Below, piece by piece: positions 21,623-26,013 of a stretch of 26,013 nucleotides of DNA (the first letter of the stretch is position 1; each line of letters opens with the position of its first letter). The notes below the pieces were generated by a model. The model ran no database searches, was not told where the DNA came from, and was given only the letters and a program-made list of their open reading frames with translations. This DNA comes from JAFGCR01 sp964538225 (GTDB lineage: Bacteria; Patescibacteriota; Gracilibacteria; UM-FILTER-43-11). The DNA lies in assembly GCA_964538225.1 (NCBI GenBank), contig CAZIDW010000014.1:1-26013 (forward strand). The letters run 5' to 3'. Position numbers and translations under genes: made by a program.

Positions 21623-22160
21623 AAAATTCCCGGCGCACGAACAAAAGCGCCACCCCCACGGCAACAGACAGGATGAGAGCTGTCAGAGCGCCGAACGTAT
21701 AAGACCGCCGCACCTCGACCTGGTCGTAATCCACATTGGCCAGGATGAACTTAGTGTTGGTTTTTTCGTTGTAATCATCGAGTTTATCCTGCAGAAAATT
21801 TTTAGCGGCTTTCATCTGGCTGAATTCGATCGGGGTATCTGTGGTAAGGGTGAAGATGATATTCTGGCGCTCCTGGATATGCATGTTGATGTCGGTGTTT
21901 GCCGGCAGCCCCGTACTGTCGGTAAGTTCGTCTTTAAAATGCGGGAATTTCGTCCAGCCGATCATAGTCTGGCCGAAATAATGCGCGCCTTCGTTCAGTT
22001 TATGAAGATCGCTGCCCTCGAACCGGATGCCCACAGTCGCGAAAAGGCGGTTTTCGTAAAAAGGAGCGGTGTAGCGCCAGGCGTTCAGCGCAAAAAACAC
22101 CTGGCCGATAACGATAAGGAGGATTAAGAAGGCCAGTGATTTTTTATATTTTTTCAGCAT
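21597..22160 (-). CDS. Two-transmembrane protein, Wzz-like topology
   Basis: A 187-residue membrane protein with TM1 at about 8-28 (LAFLILLIVIGQVFFALNAW), an extracytoplasmic region of about 125 residues, and TM2 at about 153-173 (FGALTALILSVAVGVALLFV) followed by a short basic cytoplasmic tail (RREFFSQ). Two terminal helices around an outside domain recall polysaccharide chain-length regulators (Wzz/PCP), but the loop is short and I see no diagnostic motif, so this is only a topological likeness. A family 1 repeat lies 27 bp upstream, then the TPR gene on the same strand, so the two genes are probably co-transcribed. Its 3' end overlaps the convergent Cys-rich gene by 26 bp. Confidence 0.65.
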   Translation of the reverse strand: MLKKYKKSLAFLILLIVIGQVFFALNAWRYTAPFYENRLFATVGIRFEGSDLHKLNEGAHYFGQTMIGWTKFPHFKDELTDSTGLPANTDINMHIQERQNIIFTLTTDTPIEFSQMKAAKNFLQDKLDDYNEKTNTKFILANVDYDQVEVRRSYTFGALTALILSVAVGVALLFVRREFFSQTSLKL

Positions 22161-22187
22161 AGTGCTAGTGGATTTCTTATGCAGCAG

Positions 22188-22370
22188 CTAATGGATTGCT
22201 GATTATTTATAGTGCGCGAGTGCGCGGCCTTTCAGGCCTACGCAGGTGCGCACATGCGTACATGCGTACCTTGCGTACATGCGTACCTTGCGCACATGCG
22301 TACCTTGCGTACATGCGTACCTTGCGTACATGCGTACTGCTGTTGATTAGATATCAATCAGTAATCTATT
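22188..22370 (-). repeat. MITE-like repeat, family 1, copy 2
   Basis: A 183-bp inverted copy of 10097-10253. The ends and the GGCC/GCGC hairpin part are nearly identical; the extra 26 bp are additional GTACGCAT/GTACGCAAG units in the tandem core. Read on the minus strand, it begins at the TAG stop of the TPR gene and ends 27 bp before the two-TM protein gene, so it points along transcription like copy 1. Confidence 0.88.
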
Positions 22371-23814
22371 TAAGCAGAATCGCATTATACCGCTTGGCTG
22401 CCAGATTGCCAATAGAACCGTTCTGGTCCAGCTCATAGGCTTTCTGGTAGTTCTCCAGCGCCAAATCCTTTTTATCGAGTTGTTCATAAAGCTTACCCAG
22501 GTTGTAGTAAGCCGCGGTCAGTTCCGGGTCGGTATGGATGGCCTTTTTCAGGTTTTTTTCCGCTTCCACAAAATTCTGTGTGCCGATCTGGCTCCAGCCC
22601 AGCAGGTTGTAGGCCATGGCGTCTTCCGGAAAGCGCATAACAGCGGCCTCCCCCAGCTTTAACGCTTTTTCCGGCTGGTTCAGAAAATCCAGATAAATCC
22701 AGATAGGGCGCACAAAGGCATTGATATCCTGATTGTTGAATTCCAGCACTTCCTGATAAGCTTTCACGGATTCTTCGTAATTACCCACATCCAGATAAAG
22801 GTCAGCCAGCTTCCTTTTGACTACGATCGCGGGCTCGAACCCGTTTTTCAGCGCGTAGTTCAGATAGACGATCGCGTCTTCATTGCGCGAAATCTCCGCG
22901 TACGTGATGCCCAGGAAATACTGGGTTGCCGGCCGTTCGGGGTCGATCTCATACGCGTGTTCAAAGGAAGTGAGGGCGAAAAGGTATTTTTCAAGGTTCA
23001 GATACGCAAACCCCAGCAGAATCCACGCGTCCCGCAGATCCGGCCGGGTCTTAAGGATCTCCTTGGATTTATAGACCGCCAATTCGTATTCACCGATCTT
23101 ATTGAAAGCGCGGGCCAGGAGTTCGGAAAGGTACAGGTCTTCGGCGGCTTCAGCGAATTCGAATTCTTCATAGGCAGACAGGAGTTCGTCGATGCCGGCG
23201 ATGAGTTCATCGCCTTCCTCAAGAGCCGCCCGGGTCTCTTTTAAAAGGGTTTTGGCTTCCTTATGCTGGCTGAAGGCGATTTTGATGAGAGCCTGGTAAT
23301 AGGTGAGCCGAGGGTCGGTGATTCCTTCGCCGAGCAGTTTTCCGATCTGTTCATAAGCCTCTGTAAAATTGCTTTGTTTAAGGTCGGTCAGCACCAGGAA
23401 ATAACGCGCCTGGTAATTCCCGGGTTCAAGGTTCAGGACCTGTTCAGCGTTCCGGCGCGCTTTATCGTAATCCGCCAGGTCGAAATGGACCTGCATGAGC
23501 TGGAGGTAAGGCTTCACACGCTCAGATTCCAGATTAGCGGCTTTCACATATTCATTGGCAGCCAGTGTTAAAAACCCGCGTTCGTAATAATCATCGCCTT
23601 TTTTCAGCAGTTCCTCATAAGACAGGTTCATTTCCTCGGGTTTTTTTTCCACGAGGGTGGGCAGTCTGGGCTTGGTGGGAACAGTGATGGTCTCGTCCTC
23701 CAGCCCCAGAAAGGAACGGATGGAATCAAAAGCATTCAGTTTGATGATCTGGTCCCCCAGAGCGATAACAAACGCCAGGATGACAGCGGCGATGATGGCG
23801 GTGATTTTTTTCAT
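22366..23814 (-). CDS. Membrane-anchored TPR-repeat protein
   Basis: A 482-residue protein with an N-terminal signal anchor (residues 3-22, ITAIIAAVILAFVIALGDQI), a Pro-rich linker (about 44-60) and a long run of tetratricopeptide repeats from about 65 to 475. Clear repeats include YYERGFLTLAANEYVKAANL, AWILLGFAYLNLEKYLFAL and AYYNLGKLYEQLDKKDLALE. TPR arrays mount protein-protein contacts, here outside the membrane if the anchor is N-in. Partners are unknown; the neighbouring two-TM protein is a candidate. The stop codon (TAG, 22366-22368) lies inside the terminal bases of the family 1 repeat. The start ATG 23814 has no Shine-Dalgarno sequence. Confidence 0.88.
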   Translation of the reverse strand: MKKITAIIAAVILAFVIALGDQIIKLNAFDSIRSFLGLEDETITVPTKPRLPTLVEKKPEEMNLSYEELLKKGDDYYERGFLTLAANEYVKAANLESERVKPYLQLMQVHFDLADYDKARRNAEQVLNLEPGNYQARYFLVLTDLKQSNFTEAYEQIGKLLGEGITDPRLTYYQALIKIAFSQHKEAKTLLKETRAALEEGDELIAGIDELLSAYEEFEFAEAAEDLYLSELLARAFNKIGEYELAVYKSKEILKTRPDLRDAWILLGFAYLNLEKYLFALTSFEHAYEIDPERPATQYFLGITYAEISRNEDAIVYLNYALKNGFEPAIVVKRKLADLYLDVGNYEESVKAYQEVLEFNNQDINAFVRPIWIYLDFLNQPEKALKLGEAAVMRFPEDAMAYNLLGWSQIGTQNFVEAEKNLKKAIHTDPELTAAYYNLGKLYEQLDKKDLALENYQKAYELDQNGSIGNLAAKRYNAILLK

Positions 23815-23867
23815 ACGATTTTATTAGCGGGGGAAATTTTAGCAAATACTGATAGCTAAGTAAAACT

Positions 23868-23938
23868 CAAAGTTCAAAGTTCAAAACTCAAAAATTTTGA
23901 TTGTATATTTGTTTTGAATTTTGGGTTTTGAGTTTTGA
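23868..23938. repeat. AT-rich inverted repeat overlapping the ruvC 3' end
   Basis: TCAAAACTCAAAA (23881-23893) pairs with TTTTGAGTTTTGA (23926-23938), preceded by CAAAGTTCAAAGT direct repeats. It encodes the last residues and stop of RuvC and may serve as its terminator. Confidence 0.6.
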
Positions 23939-24415
23939 CGTCGTGCTGCATAGGCGTTCAGTGCAGATCGCGATTGCCAGCGCGTCGGCCGCGTCATCAG
24001 GTTTAGGTTGATATTTGAGTTTTAAAAACCGTTTGACCATCTCCTGTATCTGCCATTTCTGTGCCCGGCCGTCCCCCGCGATATTGTTCTTGACCTGCAA
24101 GGGTGTGAAATTGGCAAGGGGGATGTTTTTTTCATGCAGGGATTCTAAAATAACCCCGCGCGCATGGGCCACTTTGATAGCATTGGTCACGTTTTTGGCA
24201 AAATACAGTTCCTCCACGCCGACCACGGATGGTCTGAATGTTTTAAGTAGCGTCAGGACATCCTGTTTGATGATATGCAGCCGTTCCGGGAGGTCGAGAC
24301 CGGCTTTGGTGCGGATTACCCCGCAGTCCAGGTATTCCAGCCGTCCTTTCTTAGATTTAACAGCGCCGAAACCGACGGTGGCCAATCCCGGATCTATTCC
24401 TAATATAACGGTCAT
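23888..24415 (-). CDS. ruvC: Holliday junction endonuclease RuvC
   Basis: A 175-residue RuvC resolvase, which cuts Holliday junctions symmetrically as a dimer with RuvAB. The catalytic acidic residues are D8 in ILGIDPGLATVG, E68 in VGVEELYFAKN, and D141 and D144 in PKPDDAADALAIAIC. The DNA-binding segment around PLQVKNNIAGDGRAQKWQIQEMV is typical. The core ends near residue 155; the last 20 residues (TTSKLKTQNSKQIYNQNF region) are low-complexity and are encoded by an AT-rich inverted repeat. ruvA and ruvB are not adjacent. It lies downstream of hrcA on the same strand, separated by a family 2 repeat. Confidence 0.95.
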   Translation of the reverse strand: MTVILGIDPGLATVGFGAVKSKKGRLEYLDCGVIRTKAGLDLPERLHIIKQDVLTLLKTFRPSVVGVEELYFAKNVTNAIKVAHARGVILESLHEKNIPLANFTPLQVKNNIAGDGRAQKWQIQEMVKRFLKLKYQPKPDDAADALAIAICTERLCSTTSKLKTQNSKQIYNQNF

Positions 24416-24439
24416 ATTTTAGTTAGTAATACCTAACAG

Positions 24440-24593
24440 CTGACCCGTCCGAACCGGCTTGGCCGGGCGGCATCTAACGAAATTTGTAATTTGCCCCTTC
24501 GGGGCGTAACTTGTAATTGGTAACTCGATTGCTACAAGTTACAAGTTACGAATTACCAGTTACAAATTTCGTCAGATGTCAAATGCTACTCAA
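24440..24593 (-). repeat. MITE-like structured repeat, family 2, copy B
   Basis: The inverted counterpart of 19677-19830, equal in length (154 bp) and about 95% identical. Read on the minus strand it starts with TTGAGTAGCATTTG, which contains the hrcA stop codon, and ends 24 bp before the ruvC start. In the basal stem a C-G pair of copy A (19694/19797) is T-A here, a compensatory change; two other stem positions become a G-T and a mismatch. Confidence 0.88.
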
Positions 24594-25290
24594 GTAAATC
24601 GATCGCCGACTTAAGCGCCGCCATGTTGTACGCATAGTTCATGCGCGTGGCGCCCAGGATCCCCATGGCTCCTTTAAAGCCTTTGTAATTGTATTCCTGC
24701 ACCAGCAGGCTGCAGGTCTGGATCTCCGTGATCACGTTTTCCTCGCCGATGTAAAAAGAAGGATCTTCTCCAATATCCAGGCTGTCCAGAAGGTCGCTGA
24801 AACGGGTTTCTAAGATCTCGATGACCTGGGTGGCTTTGGAAGGGTCCGTCTGGAATTCCGGCTGCCTCAACACATGACTGATACCCATATAAAACAGACG
24901 CTTGTTGTCCGGCAGGGTGGCAAAACTCACGTTCCGGGTGGCGGTGGCCAGGATGGAGACCATCTCATACAGTTTTTCTTTGGCGCGTTCGAGGTAAAAC
25001 TGATGGCGGATCCCTTTGATATCTTCTTTGGCTTTATCGAGTAGTTTAAGGTTGTATTTCAACTGGTCCACGAACAGCCGGTAGGCTTGGCTGGTCGGGA
25101 CGCGTCCGGCCGAAGTATGGGGTTGTCTGATAAAACCCTCCCGTTCCAGGACCGCCATCTCGTTTCGGATAGTGGCGGGGGAGACATCAAGGTCATATTC
25201 TTCGTAGATCAGCTTAGAACCCACCGGCAGTGCCGTTTGGATAAACTGTTCAATGATCGCCTTCAGGATTTTCTGCTGACGGGGTTCCAT
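24586..25290 (-). CDS. hrcA: Heat-inducible transcription repressor HrcA
   Basis: A 234-residue HrcA, the repressor of class I heat-shock (groE/dnaK) genes, which binds CIRCE. The N-terminal winged helix is complete: RQQKILKAIIEQFIQTALPVGSK, then DLDVSPATIRNEMAVLEREGF and QPHTSAGRVPTSQAYRLFVD, the strongest HrcA signature. The C-terminal half contains IGEENVITEIQTCSLLVQEY and GAMGILGATRMNYAYNM, also typical. Typical HrcA has about 340 residues, so roughly 100 are missing, apparently from the middle dimerisation/insert region. ATG 25290 is preferred to the in-frame TTG at 25296 because MEPRQQKIL is the family start. A CIRCE element overlaps this ATG, so autoregulation is expected. ruvC lies downstream. 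No groE or dnaK genes are in the window. Confidence 0.93.
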   Translation of the reverse strand: MEPRQQKILKAIIEQFIQTALPVGSKLIYEEYDLDVSPATIRNEMAVLEREGFIRQPHTSAGRVPTSQAYRLFVDQLKYNLKLLDKAKEDIKGIRHQFYLERAKEKLYEMVSILATATRNVSFATLPDNKRLFYMGISHVLRQPEFQTDPSKATQVIEILETRFSDLLDSLDIGEDPSFYIGEENVITEIQTCSLLVQEYNYKGFKGAMGILGATRMNYAYNMAALKSAIDLLE

Positions 25291-25316
25291 TAGCAATTAA
25301 AAAGGTTAAGTGCTAA
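25290..25316. promoter_or_regulatory. CIRCE operator (HrcA binding site)
   Basis: TTAGCAATT (25290-25298), 9-bp spacer, AAGTGCTAA (25308-25316). Against the consensus TTAGCACTC-N9-GAGTGCTAA the halves match 7/9 and 8/9, with exact spacing. It covers the predicted transcription start and touches the hrcA ATG. Confidence 0.9.
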
Positions 25317-25318
25317 TT

Positions 25319-25346
25319 ATTTTACCTCGAATATAAGTTCTGTCAA
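25319..25346 (-). promoter_or_regulatory. hrcA promoter
   Basis: On the minus strand: perfect TTGACA (25346-25341), 16-bp spacer, TAAAAT (25324-25319). The start would fall near 25312, inside CIRCE, giving a leader of about 22 nt without a Shine-Dalgarno sequence. Confidence 0.75.
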
Positions 25347-25359
25347 AATGCTTTTAAGC

Positions 25360-25387
25360 TTGCATAGATAAAAAAATAAGTTAAAAT
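25360..25387 (+). promoter_or_regulatory. Promoter of the divergent unknown gene
   Basis: TTGCAT (25360-25365), 16-bp spacer, TAAAAT (25382-25387). Predicted leader about 15 nt. It is back to back with the hrcA promoter, 44 bp from CIRCE. Confidence 0.5.
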
Positions 25388-25408
25388 AAAATACTAATTT
25401 AAGTTTCT

Positions 25409-25924
25409 ATGCCTGAAGTTGCCCCGCCGTTATCAGGAAGAGGAGAAATACAGAAGGAATTTTTACAACGTCTGAAAAGTCGAAAGGAATGGCGTACACT
25501 CAGCAATCTTTCTTTTCAAAGCGACACCTCTTTTATAAGGGAAGTTGTGGATGGTTTTAAGCATTTTCTGAGACAGGGGAATATTCGGACTGCACAGTCC
25601 GTCCAATCGGTTAAAATGATCTTGTGCAGGTCGGACAAAGAACGTTTTGATAAAATCGATTTTAAAAATGCGGCCCGGAAAATCGCCCGTGAAGCGCTGA
25701 CGCAGGGGGATTTAAAACTCTACAATAAAATCCAGGATGCCTTTGGAGAGGGGGAGAGTCTGATCGGAGAAGATGAAGAAGCTATAATCGAAAGCTATTT
25801 GGCCTGCCTGGATATGCTGAATAAGCGATTTGCCCAGATCAATCGTTTAAACGGTCGCCTGATCAATCAGCGGGCTATCCGAAAAGCTGTGGAAAGTATT
25901 TTACTGAAAGCTAAAAAACATTAA
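25409..25924 (+). CDS. Protein of unknown function, all-helical
   Basis: A 171-residue protein that I do not recognise. It has no signal peptide, membrane segment or Cys cluster (single Cys residues only). It is rich in Lys, Arg and Glu and predicted mostly helical, with segments such as REVVDGFKHFLRQGN, NAARKIAREALTQGD and LNGRLINQRAIRKAVESILLKAKK. It is divergent from hrcA, with its promoter close to CIRCE, so HrcA could influence it; this is inferred from position only. It converges on secA, with stop codons 3 bp apart. Base composition resembles the neighbours, so it looks native. Confidence 0.7.
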   Translation: MPEVAPPLSGRGEIQKEFLQRLKSRKEWRTLSNLSFQSDTSFIREVVDGFKHFLRQGNIRTAQSVQSVKMILCRSDKERFDKIDFKNAARKIAREALTQGDLKLYNKIQDAFGEGESLIGEDEEAIIESYLACLDMLNKRFAQINRLNGRLINQRAIRKAVESILLKAKKH

Positions 25925-25927
25925 ACT

Positions 25928-26013
25928 TTACACACTTCCGTGACATTTCTTGTATTTCTTTCCGGAGCCACAAGGGCAGGGATCGTTGCGCCCCACTTTG
26001 GGGAACTGGCTTG
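25928..26013 (-). CDS. secA: SecA C-terminal zinc-binding end (partial)
   Basis: The window ends inside a minus-strand gene. The visible 28 codons read ...FPKVGRNDPCPCGSGKKY and then KKCHGSV before a TAA stop (25928-25930). C-x-C...C-H is the SEC-C zinc motif found at the C-terminus of SecA, the ATPase that drives protein export, where it binds SecB or lipids. SEC-C motifs also occur in other small proteins, so secA is likely but not certain without the rest of the gene. Its 3' end nearly touches the stop of the convergent unknown gene. Confidence 0.8.
   Translation of the reverse strand, partial: SQFPKVGRNDPCPCGSGKKYKKCHGSV

Noticed and set aside
22196..22438. An 80-codon plus-strand frame over repeat copy 2
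   Set aside because: It translates only the tandem repeat (AYMRTLRTCV...) and runs antisense into the TPR gene.

Overview
The window reads as bacterial chromosome, most likely from a Candidate Phyla Radiation (Patescibacteria) genome. Protein families are generic bacterial ones. Genes are compact, and several proteins are small or lack recognisable relatives. HrcA is shorter than usual, and tRNA-flanking mosaic repeats of a kind I associate with CPR genomes are present. UGA is used as a normal stop codon, so code 25 (Gracilibacteria/Absconditabacteria) does not apply. Peregrinibacteria-like is my best guess, but it is weak. No coding start I inspected has a Shine-Dalgarno sequence; several have pyrimidine-rich upstream sequence and short predicted leaders. 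A run of 100 N (18515-18614) marks an assembly gap inside a tandem repeat.

Layout. 1-501: a tRNA-Ser fragment broken in its T-loop by a double hairpin, an AT-rich GIY-YIG nuclease gene, then an intact tRNA-Ser(GGA). 561-2455: a PLP aminotransferase, tRNA-Ser(CGA) and a frameshifted remnant of a small secreted Cys-rich protein. 2566-6801 (+): histidine phosphatase, smpB, a class I glutamine amidotransferase, glutamine synthetase and recR. 6895-9930 (-): VanW-family protein, YtxH-like protein and phosphomannomutase/phosphoglucomutase. 10269-12659 (+): a tandem fusion of two D-Ala-D-Ala-ligase-like proteins. 12689-13904 (-): a zinc-ribbon DUF4145-like protein and a small coiled-coil protein. 14025-14380: tRNA-Gly(TCC) with its 3' end duplicated across a 258-bp insert. 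14401-16689 (-): a class B penicillin-binding protein. 16778-21622 (+): a structured leader RNA with a LOG-family gene, then secE-nusG-(anchored protein)-rplK-rplA, dut and two tiny Cys-rich proteins. 21597-25290 (-): a two-TM protein, a TPR protein, ruvC and hrcA with a CIRCE operator. 25409-25924 (+): an unknown gene. The window ends in the C-terminus of secA (-).

Themes. Several products act on the envelope (PBP, Ddl fusion, VanW, sugar phosphomutase). Others serve nitrogen assimilation (glutamine synthetase, amidotransferase, aminotransferase), translation and trans-translation (L11, L1, SmpB, SecE/NusG), or recombination (RecR, RuvC).

The most unusual content is non-coding. Two MITE-like repeat families each have two inverted copies in the window, and each copy points along local transcription. 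One family shows a compensatory base-pair change in its long terminal stem. Two tRNA genes have breakpoints at the same T-loop position (TTC|GA). A leader of about 145 nt with a predicted pseudoknot and two competing 3' pairing partners precedes the LOG-family gene.
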